DNA of 64,000 nucleotides. Origin: Agrobacterium sp. AGB01 (GTDB lineage: Bacteria; Pseudomonadota; Alphaproteobacteria; Rhizobiales; Rhizobiaceae). The stretch covers positions 248,001-312,000 of the forward strand of contig NZ_JACVAB010000002.1 of the NCBI RefSeq assembly GCF_014851585.1. Direction: 5' to 3'. Each line of letters begins with the position of its first letter. Positions within the stretch are counted from its first letter, which is position 1. The notes under the pieces were generated by a model. It saw only the letters and a list, made by a program, of their open reading frames with translations. It did no database searches and was not told the origin of the DNA. Below are positions 27,086-39,279 of this stretch, piece by piece. The translations under genes were made by a program, and so were the position numbers.

Positions 27086-27438
27086 TCGCGCTTCACTCCT
27101 CTCTCGGTGATGTTTGCTACAGTCGTCGCTTGGCGGCGCAAGACCGCTTTCGGCCCTTCATCTTCGGCTCTTTCCGGGATGTCGATGCTTTGATGGCGCG
27201 ATACCTGTTCAGGCATTTTGATCAATCGCCTGTTGCGGTGTCTTTCCCACAGGTTGCGAACGATAAATATTATCGCCAATGTAGAAATAATCATGAGTTT
27301 ACGCTGATATTTTATATTGGCGGTCATTGCATTGATAATTTTATTCCTTATTATCCGACATGGCGTATCCGTTTAACCCCCTAGGGTTTCTGCTGTTTCC
27401 AGCCGTGATGCGACGTTCAACAGCCCAAAGAGCTAAAC
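27086..27438. other. Gene-free stretch after 6S RNA
   Basis: Two open frames occur here. A 96-codon minus-strand frame (27037-27327) overlaps the 6S RNA and has one hydrophobic segment, and an 84-codon plus frame starts at 27130. Neither has a convincing ribosome-binding site or recognisable family, so I do not call them genes. The region probably contains the promoter of the CNNM gene. Confidence 0.5.
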
Positions 27439-28716
27439 TTGTTTACTGAAATTATTATCGTGGTTCTGCTCACCGTCCTGAACGGTGTGCTTGCCATGTC
27501 AGAACTCGCCGTGGTTTCCTCCAGACCGGCGAGGCTGAAGGTGCTTGCCGCTCAGGGTAGTAAGGGAGCCGCAATCGCCATTAGTCTGTCGGAAAATCCC
27601 GGCCGATTTCTTTCCACGGTACAGATCGGTATTACCCTTGTCGGTATTTTGTCCGGTGCCTTCTCTGGTGCAACGCTCGGTGCGCGCTTTACCGCCTGGT
27701 TGTTGGCACAGGGCGTTTCCGACAGGCTCGCCGATGCGCTTGGTGTTGGTACTGTCGTTGTTGCCATTACCTATCTCTCGCTGATCGTTGGTGAACTGGT
27801 TCCCAAGCAGATTGCTTTGCGCGACCCGGAACGGGTTGCAGCACGCGTCGCTCCGGCCATGATGCTGCTTTCCAAAATCGGTGCGCCGCTTGTGTGGCTG
27901 CTGGACAAGTCCGGCAAGCTGATCCTCGGCCTGCTGGGTCACAGCGGTGATACCGGCGCATCTGTCACCGATGATGAAATCCGTACTGTTCTTGCCGAAG
28001 CCCATAGTGCCGGTGTTATCGAAACCGAGGAATCGGCGATGATATCGGGTGTTATGCGACTGGCGGACCGTAACGCCCGCGGTCTGATGACACCACGTCG
28101 CGACGTCGAGGTTATCGACATTGAAGACACCGCTGAGGAAATTCGCGAGCAGCTTCGCAGCACGCAGAGATCCCGCCTGCCGGTCCGTAACGGCTCGTCG
28201 GATGAAATCCTCGGCGTGCTGTTTGTTAAAGACGCGTTCGACGCTTTTGCATCCGGTAAGGAACTCAATGTTCGTGAAGCGATGCGTGAAGTTCCCGTCG
28301 TCTCCGACCTGACAAGTGCTGTTGATGTCATCCAGTCTCTGCGCCGCTCCACGGTGCATATGGTGCTGGTCTATGACGAATACGGCCATTTCGAAGGTAT
28401 CATCAGTTCCGGTGACATTCTTGAAGCCATCACAGGTGCGTTTCAGGAAGAGGACGACGAAGAGCCTGCAATGGTTGAACGTGAAGATGGATCCTTCCTC
28501 GTTGCCGGCTGGATGCCTGCCGACGAGTTTGCCGATCTCATGGGCTTCCAGATTGATGACGATGCCGAGTTTGAGACCGTTGCCGGTCTGGTGCTGGGTG
28601 AATTCCGTCGCCTGCCGCAATTGGGTGAGCACGTCACCCGCAACGGCTGGCGTTTCGAGGTTATCGACCTTGATGGTCATCGTATCGACAAGGTGCTCGT
28701 GAGCCGGGCTGCCTGA
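27439..28716 (+). CDS. CNNM/CBS-domain membrane protein (hemolysin C-like)
   Basis: This 425-residue protein has the DUF21/CNNM membrane domain (three to four helices in the first 190 residues, with MSELAVVSSRPARLK and VTYLSLIVGELVPKQIALR-like signatures), a CBS pair with MTPRRDVEVID and VYDEYGHFEGIISSGDILEAI, and a C-terminal CorC/HlyC domain. Relatives transport or sense Mg2+ and Co2+; the old name hemolysin C is historical. Translation starts at TTG after AAAGAG, giving MFTEIIIVVLLTVLN. Its stop overlaps the next start by one base (TGATG). Confidence 0.9.
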   Translation: MFTEIIIVVLLTVLNGVLAMSELAVVSSRPARLKVLAAQGSKGAAIAISLSENPGRFLSTVQIGITLVGILSGAFSGATLGARFTAWLLAQGVSDRLADALGVGTVVVAITYLSLIVGELVPKQIALRDPERVAARVAPAMMLLSKIGAPLVWLLDKSGKLILGLLGHSGDTGASVTDDEIRTVLAEAHSAGVIETEESAMISGVMRLADRNARGLMTPRRDVEVIDIEDTAEEIREQLRSTQRSRLPVRNGSSDEILGVLFVKDAFDAFASGKELNVREAMREVPVVSDLTSAVDVIQSLRRSTVHMVLVYDEYGHFEGIISSGDILEAITGAFQEEDDEEPAMVEREDGSFLVAGWMPADEFADLMGFQIDDDAEFETVAGLVLGEFRRLPQLGEHVTRNGWRFEVIDLDGHRIDKVLVSRAA

Positions 28717-29294
28717 TGTCCGGCGATCCACTGGTAAAAGCAAGGCTGCGCGGCGAAAGGCTTGCCGCGCGCGATACGCTTGGAAAAGATGAGCGTGTTG
28801 AGAAAAGCCTTCTGATTGCCAGACACGCCCTGGCCGGGCTTGCTTTCAAGCCCGGTGCGATCATTTCAGGATTTTTGCCAATCCGTTCCGAGGTCGACCT
28901 TTTGCCGCTGCTGACTGTATTGGCACAAAAGGATGTTCGACTGTGTCTGCCAGTGGTTCTGGATCGCCAGACTATCGTGTTTCGTGAGTTTCATCCCGAC
29001 ATTCCGCTCGTTGATACCGGTTTCGGCACGCGTGGGCCGGGGCACAATGCTGCTGTGCTGGATCCGGATATTCTTCTGGTGCCGCTTGCGGTTTTTGACG
29101 GTCAGGGCAATCGTATTGGCTATGGTGCTGGCCATTATGACCGTGCCGTCGATAAATTGCACAAAAAAGGCCTGAATCCCGTGCTCGTGGGCGTTGCATT
29201 TGCCTGCCAGGAAGTGCCATCAGTGCCAGCGGAGCCGCATGATGTGCGCCTTCATGCCGTTCTGACTGAAAACGGCTTCCGATATTTCGAGTAG
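28716..29294 (+). CDS. 5-formyltetrahydrofolate cyclo-ligase
   Basis: This enzyme converts 5-formyl-THF to 5,10-methenyl-THF with ATP. The 192-residue protein has the N-terminal basic helix KARLRGERLAARDTLGKDER, a central strand region ending VPLAVFDGQGNRIGYGAGHYDR with the YGAGHYDR motif that binds substrate, and the terminal DVRLHAVLTENG. In proteobacteria it commonly follows the 6S RNA gene; here the CNNM gene intervenes and is translationally coupled to it. Confidence 0.92.
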   Translation: MSGDPLVKARLRGERLAARDTLGKDERVEKSLLIARHALAGLAFKPGAIISGFLPIRSEVDLLPLLTVLAQKDVRLCLPVVLDRQTIVFREFHPDIPLVDTGFGTRGPGHNAAVLDPDILLVPLAVFDGQGNRIGYGAGHYDRAVDKLHKKGLNPVLVGVAFACQEVPSVPAEPHDVRLHAVLTENGFRYFE

Positions 29295-29305
29295 TGGATG
29301 TTTGC

Positions 29306-30130
29306 ATGCGGCTTTTGTTTTTGGGTGACATGGTTGGAAAAACAGGTCGGACAGCGGTTTGGGACCGACTGCCGGGTTTGGTTTCTGATCTGAAACTCGA
29401 TTTTGTGATCGTGAATGGTGAGAATGCGGCCGGTGGTTTCGGTATCACCGAGGATATCTATCTCGAAACGATCAATGCCGGTGCTGATGTTGTGACAACC
29501 GGAAATCACGTCTGGGACCAAAAGGAAGCCGTATCGTTCTGTGAGCGCCATGACCAGTTTCTGCGTCCGGCAAATTATCCTGATGGCACACCCGGTAAAG
29601 GTTCCGGCATCTTTTATGCTCGCAATGGCGCGCGCGTGCTGGTGGCCAATATTATGGGGCGCGTTTTCATGCACCCTGAACTGGATGACCCCTTCAAGTC
29701 AGCAGAAAACATTCTGGCTGCCTGCCCGCTGAAAGAGCAGGCGGATGCCATTATCTTCGACTTCCATGCCGAAGCGACCAGTGAAAAGCAGTGCTTCGGA
29801 CATTTCGTCGATGGCCGTGCCAGCTTCGTGGTTGGAACGCATACGCATGTTCCGACAGCTGACGCGCAGATCCTCAATGGCGGAACAGCCTATATGTCGG
29901 ATGCCGGCATGTGCGGTGACTACGATTCCTCGCTTGGCATGGAAAAAGAAGAGCCGATCAACCGGTTCATTTCCAAGATGCCAAAGGGTCGTTTCGAGGC
30001 TGCGAGCGGGCCTGCCACGATTTGCGGCGTTGGCGTGGAAATCTCAGACAGTACAGGTCTGGCTGAAAAGATTGCACCTCTGCGTCTCGGACCACGTTTG
30101 GCAGAAACCATTCCGTCCTTCTGGGCCTGA
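29306..30130 (+). CDS. YmdB-like metallophosphoesterase
   Basis: The 274-residue protein belongs to the TIGR00282/YmdB family of metal-dependent phosphoesterases; Bacillus YmdB is a 2',3'-cyclic nucleotide phosphodiesterase. Metal-binding motifs are visible: LFLGDMVGKTGR at the start, NGENAAGG, TTGNHVWDQKE and VGTHTHVPTADA. GTG 29294 is an alternative start, but ATG 29306 gives the family N-terminus MRLLFLGDMVG. It follows the cyclo-ligase closely and is probably in one operon with it. The substrate in this organism is unknown. Confidence 0.9.
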   Translation: MRLLFLGDMVGKTGRTAVWDRLPGLVSDLKLDFVIVNGENAAGGFGITEDIYLETINAGADVVTTGNHVWDQKEAVSFCERHDQFLRPANYPDGTPGKGSGIFYARNGARVLVANIMGRVFMHPELDDPFKSAENILAACPLKEQADAIIFDFHAEATSEKQCFGHFVDGRASFVVGTHTHVPTADAQILNGGTAYMSDAGMCGDYDSSLGMEKEEPINRFISKMPKGRFEAASGPATICGVGVEISDSTGLAEKIAPLRLGPRLAETIPSFWA

Positions 30131-30262
30131 TCCTCTAAACGTCGATATCATTTGCAATAGCGTCTCGATGACGAGATTGTGAAAGGCTGTTCTGGCTTGC
30201 CGCTGGACGGTTTGCCTGTTCTGCCGCATCTTTCTGACGGGAAACCAGTTCAGGAGAGCGGC

Positions 30263-31105
30263 ATGATGCTGCGCGTGCTTTTAAGTGCATTCACCGGACT
30301 TCTGTCAGTGGCGGGACCATCATTCGCCCAACAGGCAGCAAGATTACCTGTCAGCCAATGTCAGGCAATCGCACAGAACATTCCTGGCGTTACCTTCGCC
30401 AGCTTCAAACTTCCAGACGTACAGCTTGTGCAACAGTCGGCCAAGGAAGAGGTGAAAATCACCTTCATCGGCCATTCGACCTATGAAATTGAGACACCGG
30501 CCGGTGTGCGGATCGCAACCGATTATAACGGGGTCTATAGGCCGCAGCGTACGCCAACCGTTGCGACGATGAACCGTGCCCACACCACCCATTACACACT
30601 GAAACCGGACCCGGGCATTGAATATGTCCTGCATGGCTGGAGCGATAAGGCGGGTGAAAAGGCTGAACATCAGGTGATGGTGGATGATGTTTATATCAGA
30701 AACGTCACGACGGATATTCGCAGCGGTTGGGCGGACTACGAGTCCTTTCAGAAGAACGGCAATTCGATCTTCATCTTTGAGGTTGCCGGCCTGTGCATCG
30801 GCCATCTTGGGCATCTGCACCATGAGCTAACCAACACACATTACGCCGAAATCGGCCGTCTCGATATTCTGATGGTGCCGGTGGACGGCGGTTTGACCAT
30901 GGGCGCCGATAGTATGAGCCGGGTGGTCAAACGATTGCGTTCAGCGCTGATCCTGCCCATGCATCGCACTGGGCCACCGCTTGAACAGTTCGTCAGCATG
31001 TTCAGCGCGTCGTTTGATATTGCCTATGCAAAGGATCCCGTCATTACGGTTTCCATGCGTTCGCTACCGAAAAAGCCGACCATACTTGTGCCTCAGGGTA
31101 TGTGA
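30263..31105 (+). CDS. Secreted metallo-beta-lactamase-fold protein
   Basis: This 280-residue protein has a signal peptide (MMLRVLLSAFTGLLSVAGPSFAQ) and a metallo-beta-lactamase-like fold. Motifs include ITFIGHSTYEIETPAGVRI, LCIGHLGHLHHELTNTHY (with the GHLGHLHH histidines) and ILPMHRTGP. The pattern is closer to the UlaG-like or DUF metal-hydrolase branch than to true beta-lactamases, so antibiotic resistance is not implied. AGGAGA marks ATG 30263; the longer upstream frame is not used. The substrate is unknown. Confidence 0.83.
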   Translation: MMLRVLLSAFTGLLSVAGPSFAQQAARLPVSQCQAIAQNIPGVTFASFKLPDVQLVQQSAKEEVKITFIGHSTYEIETPAGVRIATDYNGVYRPQRTPTVATMNRAHTTHYTLKPDPGIEYVLHGWSDKAGEKAEHQVMVDDVYIRNVTTDIRSGWADYESFQKNGNSIFIFEVAGLCIGHLGHLHHELTNTHYAEIGRLDILMVPVDGGLTMGADSMSRVVKRLRSALILPMHRTGPPLEQFVSMFSASFDIAYAKDPVITVSMRSLPKKPTILVPQGM

Positions 31106-31114
31106 GGAGATATG

Positions 31115-31146
31115 AAAAAGGCATGCAGGTCGGAAACCGCATGCCC
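31115..31146 (-). terminator. Rho-independent terminator of the PPOX-fold gene
   Basis: On the minus strand GGCATGC and GCATGCC pair around a twelve-base loop and are followed by CTTTTTC. It lies about 30 bases past the stop of the PPOX-fold gene. Confidence 0.7.
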
Positions 31147-31174
31147 TTGGTTGATATCGCTTGTCTGCGTCCTG

Positions 31175-31678
31175 TTATGCAAATGCGAGATGCTGGCGAA
31201 CGCCGACATCGGGCATTTTGTTATCGGTCAAATTAGCCTTGGCGATTTCCCATCCGAATTTCAACGTGCTGTCGGTGGATGCCCAGATATCTGCGTCATC
31301 AATGTGCATGGCCAGCATGGTCAGTTCCGGGTCTTGCTTGCCGTGTTCATACCAGGCAGCGACAACAGAATTCCAATATTCGTCGATCTTGCCGAGATCC
31401 TTGCGCTGTTCGAGTTTACCTGAAAGGCAGGCGTGGTAGTCGTGGTCTTTGCCAACGAGACAAAAATGCGCTCTCGAGCCCGGTTTAAGTTGGTTGACCA
31501 AGTCCGTATTGGTTTTGGTAAAAAACCAGATCGTGTTTGTTTTCGGGTCGGCATGGGGTGCCATTGGCTGCATATGCGCGTGAAGACCCTCTAGGCCGAG
31601 CATGCCAGCATGAACGGAGTTGATCTCGTCCCACAGCTGTTGGGCCGGTGCCTCACGAGCTTCGCTAAGACTTACCAT
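31175..31678 (-). CDS. Pyridoxamine 5'-phosphate oxidase-fold protein (general stress protein 26-like)
   Basis: The 167-residue protein has the split-barrel flavin-binding fold of the PPOX/GSP26 family. It shows MAPHADPKTNTIWFFTKTNT early, then a FCLVGKDHDYHACLSGKLE segment and EYWNSVVAAWYEHGKQDP, which are typical of the general stress protein group. It probably binds FMN or F420-like flavins; the reaction is unknown. AAGGA before ATG 31678 rather than the frame's first codon gives the start. It is divergent from yebC. Confidence 0.85.
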   Translation of the reverse strand: MVSLSEAREAPAQQLWDEINSVHAGMLGLEGLHAHMQPMAPHADPKTNTIWFFTKTNTDLVNQLKPGSRAHFCLVGKDHDYHACLSGKLEQRKDLGKIDEYWNSVVAAWYEHGKQDPELTMLAMHIDDADIWASTDSTLKFGWEIAKANLTDNKMPDVGVRQHLAFA

Positions 31679-31868
31679 TCTGTTGTCCTTTCTGCCTTTT
31701 CCCAAATGGGCGTTAATGCCGCATTTTTGTGTTTCCGGTCAGAAAACGAACGAACATTGCGTTCCGTTCCAGTGCGTGATGGCATTTCAGTTTGCCAACA
31801 GGCTTGAATGAAAGGCGCTTCACACTTATAAGGCCGCATTCCAAACAAATTATCGGATCAGGGGTGCC

Positions 31869-32615
31869 ATGGCTGGCCATTCACAGTTCAAAAACATCAT
31901 GCATCGCAAAGGAAAACAGGATTCGATTCGTTCGAAGATATTTTCCAAGCTCGCCCGTGAAATTACCGTCGCGGCCAAGACCGGTCTGCCAGATCCGACC
32001 ATGAACGCTGCTCTGCGTCTGGCCGTCCAGAACGCCAAGGCCCAGTCGATGCCGAAAGACAACATCGACCGCGCCATCAAAAAGGCATCGGGCGCTGATG
32101 CTGAGAACTACGATTATGTTCGCTACGAAGGTTACGGTCCAGGCGGCACGGCTGTCATTGTTGAAGCTCTGACGGACAATCGTAACCGCACGGCATCGAA
32201 TGTTCGTTCGATCTTCACCAAGGCTGGCGGCGCGCTCGGCGAAACCGGTTCGGTGTCCTTCTCCTTCGACCGCGTTGGCGAAATCACCTACAAGTCATCG
32301 GTTGGCGATGCTGACAAGGTGATGGAAGCTGCTATCGAAGCTGGCGCTGACGATGTTGAAACCACGGAAGATGGTCACACGATCATCTGCGGTTTCGAAG
32401 CGATGAACGAAGTTTCCAAGGCGCTGGAAGGCGTGCTCGGCGAAGCTGAAAGCGTCAAGTCAATCTGGAAGCCACAGAACACGGTTCCTGTTGACGAAGA
32501 CAAGGCCGAGTCGCTGATGAAGCTTATCGGCAACCTTGAAGACGACGATGACGTTCAAAGCGTTTATTCGAACTTCGAAGTGTCGGAAGAAATTCTGGCC
32601 AAGCTGTCGGCCTGA
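31869..32615 (+). CDS. yebC: YebC/PmpR/TACO1 family protein
   Basis: The 248-residue protein is a YebC-family regulator or translation-associated factor. It starts [20 protein letters not shown] and continues with [42 protein letters not shown] and the [19 protein letters not shown] signature. The family acts either as a transcription regulator or as a suppressor of ribosome stalling; recent work favours translation. AGGGG precedes the start. A strong bidirectional terminator follows. Confidence 0.96.
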   Translation: MAGHSQFKNIMHRKGKQDSIRSKIFSKLAREITVAAKTGLPDPTMNAALRLAVQNAKAQSMPKDNIDRAIKKASGADAENYDYVRYEGYGPGGTAVIVEALTDNRNRTASNVRSIFTKAGGALGETGSVSFSFDRVGEITYKSSVGDADKVMEAAIEAGADDVETTEDGHTIICGFEAMNEVSKALEGVLGEAESVKSIWKPQNTVPVDEDKAESLMKLIGNLEDDDDVQSVYSNFEVSEEILAKLSA

Positions 32616-32639
32616 TTTTTCCGCCATCAGAGTTTTTTT

Positions 32640-32674
32640 TAAAAAAAAGCCCCGGTTCGACCGGGGCTTTTTTG
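32640..32674. terminator. Bidirectional terminator between yebC and the oxidoreductase gene
   Basis: AAAAAAGCCCCGG and CCGGGGCTTTTTT pair around TTCGA, giving T-runs in both directions. It serves both convergent genes. Confidence 0.85.
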
Positions 32675-32680
32675 GTTTTG

Positions 32681-33679
32681 TCAGGATTTAGAGAACAGGC
32701 CGTCAAGCCCGGCGAACACTTCGATCGATCGCAGTCGGGCATCCACATCGTGGATTGGTGTCGAGATAATCAATTCATCGGCAGCGGTCACCCGAAGGAA
32801 TTCTTCAAGCTGACGGTGGACAGTTTGCGGCGAGCCGACCATTGCATATTGCAACGTGTGATCGACATTGATGCGCTCCATTTCATTCCACAACTCATCC
32901 ATATCGGCCACTGGCCTTGGGAAACGTTTGCGTACATTACGGCGCAGATTGATGAATTGCTGTTGCGCCGAGGTGAAGTGATATTTCGCCTCTTCATCAG
33001 TATCGGCCGCAGATGCCATGACACCCACCATGACATAGGGTTTGTCGAGTGTTGCCGATGGCTGGAAGCGTTCACGATAAATGGCAATTGCGTCCATTAA
33101 CATGTCAGGCGCAAAGTGCGATGCGAAGGAATAGGGCAGGCCGAGGGCCGCCGCCAAATGGGCGCTGTAGAGGCTGGAGCCCAGAAGCCAGATCGGCACG
33201 TTGGTATCGGTGCCCGGCACGGAAAAGATCGCCTGATCCTCGCGTTCTGGTCCGAGATAGCGCTGCAATTCAATGATGTCGTGCGGGAAGGTGTCTACGC
33301 CATTGTCCATGTTGCGACGCAGGGCACGTGCGGTGCGCATGTCGGTGCCCGGTGCACGGCCAAGGCCCAGATCGACACGGTCGGGGTATAGCGCCGCAAG
33401 CGTGCCGAACTGTTCTGCAATGACCAGCGGCGAGTGGTTTGGTAGCATGATACCACCTGACCCGATGCGGATGCGTGAGGTGGCAGCACCGACATGCGAG
33501 ATAACCAGTGATGTTGCCGCGCTTGCGATACCTGGCATGCCATGGTGTTCTGCCAGCCATATACGTTTGTAACCCAGTTCCTCGGCCTTGACGGCCAGAT
33601 GACGGGAGTTGCGCAAGGCATCACCCGCCGTTTCTCCCTCGCCGATGGGGGAAAGATCTAGAATTGAAAAGGGGATCAT
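32681..33679 (-). CDS. Luciferase-like (LLM) flavin-dependent oxidoreductase
   Basis: This 332-residue protein belongs to the bacterial luciferase-like monooxygenase superfamily (TIGR03558 type). The TIM barrel shows [38 protein letters not shown] with the AEHHG hallmark, [20 protein letters not shown] and [13 protein letters not shown] use and the substrate are not determinable here. AGGAG lies just before ATG 33679; the upstream frame extension (33775) has no such site. It ends facing yebC. Confidence 0.9.
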   Translation of the reverse strand: MIPFSILDLSPIGEGETAGDALRNSRHLAVKAEELGYKRIWLAEHHGMPGIASAATSLVISHVGAATSRIRIGSGGIMLPNHSPLVIAEQFGTLAALYPDRVDLGLGRAPGTDMRTARALRRNMDNGVDTFPHDIIELQRYLGPEREDQAIFSVPGTDTNVPIWLLGSSLYSAHLAAALGLPYSFASHFAPDMLMDAIAIYRERFQPSATLDKPYVMVGVMASAADTDEEAKYHFTSAQQQFINLRRNVRKRFPRPVADMDELWNEMERINVDHTLQYAMVGSPQTVHRQLEEFLRVTAADELIISTPIHDVDARLRSIEVFAGLDGLFSKS

Positions 33680-33773
33680 CGGCGGCTCCTGCATATGCGA
33701 ATTGTTGTTGTGCAGGATGTAAGGTGCGTGGACACTATTGCCAGAGTGTGAAAGCGTAATTGTATGAAGGATC

Positions 33774-33804
33774 AAAAAAATTGGGGCTTCAATTGAAGCC
33801 CCAA
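33774..33804 (-). terminator. Rho-independent terminator of the chemoreceptor gene
   Basis: A 24-base perfect palindrome (33781-33804) forms a hairpin; the minus strand then runs into seven T. It lies just past the chemoreceptor stop. Confidence 0.8.
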
Positions 33805-33835
33805 TCCGGTTTCTGATCAGAGCGGGGAACCCACT

Positions 33836-36223
<2,388 letters not shown>

Positions 36224-36402
36224 TTACGCTTCTTGTTTTATTTGGAACGACAGGCGGTGCCCGGAATTCCCCTCTATTTTTGATGCGCAGCATGCGGACA
36301 GGAATTTAAGTGTTGGTAAATGCTGCAGTGCAAATTTATCAATGTTGTCGTTTTGTTCACTTCTCGCTGGCAGGTATTTGTTGCTGACGATAGAGTGAGA
36401 CC

Positions 36403-36915
36403 ATGCAACAGACGATTCGCATCATAGGAATAGACCCCGGCCTTCGCCGCACGGGGTGGGGGATTATCGAAACACTGGGCAACAGCCTGCGTTTCGTCGC
36501 CTCTGGAACAGTGACTTCTGACGGCGATATGGATCTGGCTTCGCGCCTTTGCCAGTTGCATGACGGACTTGCCGAGGTGGTGCATTCCTACACACCGGAT
36601 GAGGCGGCGGTTGAGCAAACCTTCGTCAACAAGGACGCTGTCGCGACACTCAAACTGGGGCAGGCGCGTGGCATTGCCATGCTCGTTCCGGCACGCGCCG
36701 GGTTGCCCGTCTCCGAATATGCGCCGAATGCCGTCAAGAAATCGGTGATCGGTGTCGGACATGGTGACAAACAGCAAATTCACATGATGCTGAAAATCCT
36801 AATGCCGAAAGCTGAGTTCAAGGGTAACGATGCGGCGGATGCGCTGGCCATTGCCATTTGCCACGCACATAATCGCGGTGGCGACCGCATGCGTCGCGCG
36901 CTGGCGGCGGGTTGA
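36403..36915 (+). CDS. ruvC: Holliday junction endonuclease RuvC
   Basis: RuvC cuts Holliday junctions made mobile by RuvAB. The 170-residue protein has the first catalytic aspartate in [14 protein letters not shown], the [10 protein letters not shown] segment with the second acidic residue, and [15 protein letters not shown] near the end with the last catalytic aspartates. GAGTGAGACC precedes the ATG. ruvA follows after 29 bases and ruvB after that, forming the full ruvCAB operon. Confidence 0.97.
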   Translation: MQQTIRIIGIDPGLRRTGWGIIETLGNSLRFVASGTVTSDGDMDLASRLCQLHDGLAEVVHSYTPDEAAVEQTFVNKDAVATLKLGQARGIAMLVPARAGLPVSEYAPNAVKKSVIGVGHGDKQQIHMMLKILMPKAEFKGNDAADALAIAICHAHNRGGDRMRRALAAG

Positions 36916-36944
36916 TATTTTTCACTGTTTAAACGGGCGTTGTC

Positions 36945-37562
36945 ATGATCGGTAAACTCAAGGGCACAATTGAAGAAATCGGCGATGACTATGTCCTCGT
37001 TGACGTGCATGGTGTCTGTTACGTCGCGCATTGTTCAGCGCGCACACTGTCCAGGCTTGGCTCGGTGGGTGAAGCCATCGTGCTGTTCATCGAGACTTAT
37101 GTACGCGAAGACCAGTTGAAGCTGTTTGGCTTCATGTCTGCGCTGGAGCGGGAATGGTTCAACCTGCTGCAAAGCGTGCAGGGGGTAGGCTCCAAGGTGG
37201 CGCTTGCTGTGTTGTCGACGCTGTCGCCTTCGGAACTGGCCAACGCTATCGCGTTGCAGGATAAGACCGTGGTGTCACGTGCACCCGGTGTGGGGCCAAA
37301 GGTTGCCATTCGTATTATGACCGAGCTTCGCAACAAGGCGCCTGCCTTTGCCGGTGAGGCATCCGGTTCGATTAGTCTGAAACAGGAACTGGGTGAGGGG
37401 GCAGCGCCTGCGCCAGTTGCCGATGCGGTGTCAGCTTTGACCAATCTGGGTTACTCGCGCGATCAAGCTGCCAATGCGGTGGCGGCGGCGCTTAAAAATG
37501 GCGGTGAAGACGCCGACAGTGCCAAGCTTATTCGCCTCGGGTTGAAGGAACTGTCCCGGTAA
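36945..37562 (+). CDS. ruvA: Holliday junction branch-migration protein RuvA
   Basis: RuvA binds the junction and loads RuvB. The 205-residue protein opens [20 protein letters not shown], has the [12 protein letters not shown] segment and the helix-hairpin-helix motifs ([18 protein letters not shown] and [19 protein letters not shown]), and ends with a domain III that contacts RuvB ([20 protein letters not shown]). The length is normal. It lies between ruvC and ruvB. Confidence 0.97.
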   Translation: MIGKLKGTIEEIGDDYVLVDVHGVCYVAHCSARTLSRLGSVGEAIVLFIETYVREDQLKLFGFMSALEREWFNLLQSVQGVGSKVALAVLSTLSPSELANAIALQDKTVVSRAPGVGPKVAIRIMTELRNKAPAFAGEASGSISLKQELGEGAAPAPVADAVSALTNLGYSRDQAANAVAAALKNGGEDADSAKLIRLGLKELSR

Positions 37563-37638
37563 GGCAAAAGAACAACATCAAAGGCATCTGTTTGACCCGG
37601 TGCCGTCTATTCTCTGCAATGAAGATGGAATGCGCTGA

Positions 37639-38679
37639 ATGAGCGATGCCACAAGACTGATATCGGCGGACAAGCGTGGCGAGGATATCGACACAACCTT
37701 ACGCCCGCAATCGCTCGACGAGTTTACCGGGCAGGCCGAGGCGCGCGCCAATCTGAAGATCTTTATCGAGGCAGCCAAGAACCGCGGCGAGGCGCTTGAC
37801 CATGTATTGTTCGTGGGACCACCCGGCCTTGGCAAAACGACACTCGCGCAGATCATGGCCAAGGAACTGGGCGTGAATTTCCGTTCGACATCCGGTCCGG
37901 TGATCGCCAAGGCCGGAGATCTTGCCGCCTTGCTGACCAATCTGGAAGAACGCGACGTTCTGTTCATCGACGAAATCCACCGATTGAACCCGGCCGTCGA
38001 AGAAATCCTTTATCCGGCGATGGAGGATTTTCAGCTCGATCTGATTATCGGTGAAGGGCCGGCGGCGCGTTCGGTCAAGATTGACCTGTCCAAATTTACA
38101 CTCGTTGCCGCGACCACCAGACTTGGCCTGCTGACCACGCCATTGCGTGACCGCTTTGGCATTCCAGTCCGTCTGTCCTTTTATACGGTCGAAGAGCTTG
38201 AACTGATCGTTCGTCGTGGTGCGAGATTGATGGGCCTCGGCATGACCGATGAAGGCGCGCGCGAAATTGCCCGTCGTGCACGTGGTACGCCACGTATTGC
38301 CGGCCGCTTGTTGCGGCGAGTGCGTGACTTTGCCGAGGTCGCCAAGGCGGAAGCCGTTACGCGGGAAATCGCAGATCAGGCACTGACCCGTCTTCTGGTT
38401 GACAATATGGGGCTCGACCAGCTCGACATGCGTTATCTGACGATGATTGCCGTCAACTTTGGTGGCGGTCCGGTGGGTATTGAAACAATTGCCGCCGGAT
38501 TGTCAGAACCACGTGATGCGATTGAGGATATTATCGAGCCCTACATGATCCAGCAGGGGTTCATTCAGCGCACGCCACGCGGCCGCGTGTTGACGGCAAC
38601 GGCATGGAAACATCTGGGGCTGCAGCCACCGAAGGATATGGAGGCGGCACAGTTCCGCCTGACACTGGAGGATGACTGA
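37639..38679 (+). CDS. ruvB: Holliday junction branch-migration ATPase RuvB
   Basis: RuvB is the AAA+ motor of branch migration. The 346-residue protein shows Walker [10 protein letters not shown] (residues 60-68), Walker B with FIDEIH (109-114), sensor 1 ATTRLG and the arginine finger region [13 protein letters not shown] winged-helix DNA-binding domain forms the C-terminus (ITIIAVNF-like segment [13 protein letters not shown] and [14 protein letters not shown]). The gap to ruvA is 76 bases. A DinB-like gene follows. Confidence 0.97.
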   Translation: MSDATRLISADKRGEDIDTTLRPQSLDEFTGQAEARANLKIFIEAAKNRGEALDHVLFVGPPGLGKTTLAQIMAKELGVNFRSTSGPVIAKAGDLAALLTNLEERDVLFIDEIHRLNPAVEEILYPAMEDFQLDLIIGEGPAARSVKIDLSKFTLVAATTRLGLLTTPLRDRFGIPVRLSFYTVEELELIVRRGARLMGLGMTDEGAREIARRARGTPRIAGRLLRRVRDFAEVAKAEAVTREIADQALTRLLVDNMGLDQLDMRYLTMIAVNFGGGPVGIETIAAGLSEPRDAIEDIIEPYMIQQGFIQRTPRGRVLTATAWKHLGLQPPKDMEAAQFRLTLEDD

Positions 38680-38700
38680 GGCTCGTTTGAAGGAGAGACC

Positions 38701-39279
38701 ATGAGCATTTACGATCCTGTCCGCGGCTTTCGTAAACTTGCCTTTAACAATGCGCTGGCCAATTACCGTCTACATCAGGCTTGTCGGCAATTGCAGCCGG
38801 GAGAATTTGAGGCGCCGCGGGTTTCCTTCTTCCCGTCCATTCGGTCGACACTCAATCACATCCTCGTTGTCGACCGATTTTATATCGATGCGTTGCAGGG
38901 TGGGAGTTTGGGCCCCGCTGCATGGGCTGACCCCGAACCCTACAAAAACATTGACGACTTGACCATTGAGCAAGGCGCTTTGGACAAGGTTCTCATCACG
39001 CTTACTGATGATCTCGCCGCTGAGGAGCTCTCCTCCGAGGTCCTCATTCACCGTCAGCAGCGTATTCAGCGTGAACGGTTTGACGACGTTTTGCAGCACG
39101 TCTTTCAACATCAGACACATCATCGTGGCCAGGTGCATGCAATGTTGGCTGGTACAAGTGTTAAGCCGCCGCAACTGGATGAATTCATTGTTGCCGATGA
39201 CGCGAAATTTCGTCAGGACGAGGTCGCAGCGTTAGGGCTGGATGAGAAACGGCTTATGCAGGCAGGATCATTTTTATGA
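38701..39279 (+). CDS. DinB/DUF664-like four-helix protein
   Basis: The 192-residue protein belongs to the DinB/YfiT superfamily of metal-binding four-helix bundles, many of them damage-inducible. It has LNHILVVDRFYIDAL with one metal-binding histidine, and VLQHVFQHQTHHRGQVHAML with the HQTHHRGQ triad. The catalytic role is unknown; thiol-transfer is the usual suggestion for the superfamily. It lies 21 bases after ruvB and overlaps the next Nudix start by four bases, so it is co-expressed with the repair operon. Confidence 0.87.
   Translation: MSIYDPVRGFRKLAFNNALANYRLHQACRQLQPGEFEAPRVSFFPSIRSTLNHILVVDRFYIDALQGGSLGPAAWADPEPYKNIDDLTIEQGALDKVLITLTDDLAAEELSSEVLIHRQQRIQRERFDDVLQHVFQHQTHHRGQVHAMLAGTSVKPPQLDEFIVADDAKFRQDEVAALGLDEKRLMQAGSFL

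Noticed and set aside
27037-27327. 96-codon minus-strand frame with one hydrophobic segment
   Set aside because: It overlaps the 6S RNA, lacks a convincing ribosome-binding site and shows no recognised family; kept only as a question in the findings.
30263-31105. Beta-lactamase resistance gene
   Set aside because: The histidine pattern fits other metallo-beta-lactamase-fold hydrolases, not class B beta-lactamases.
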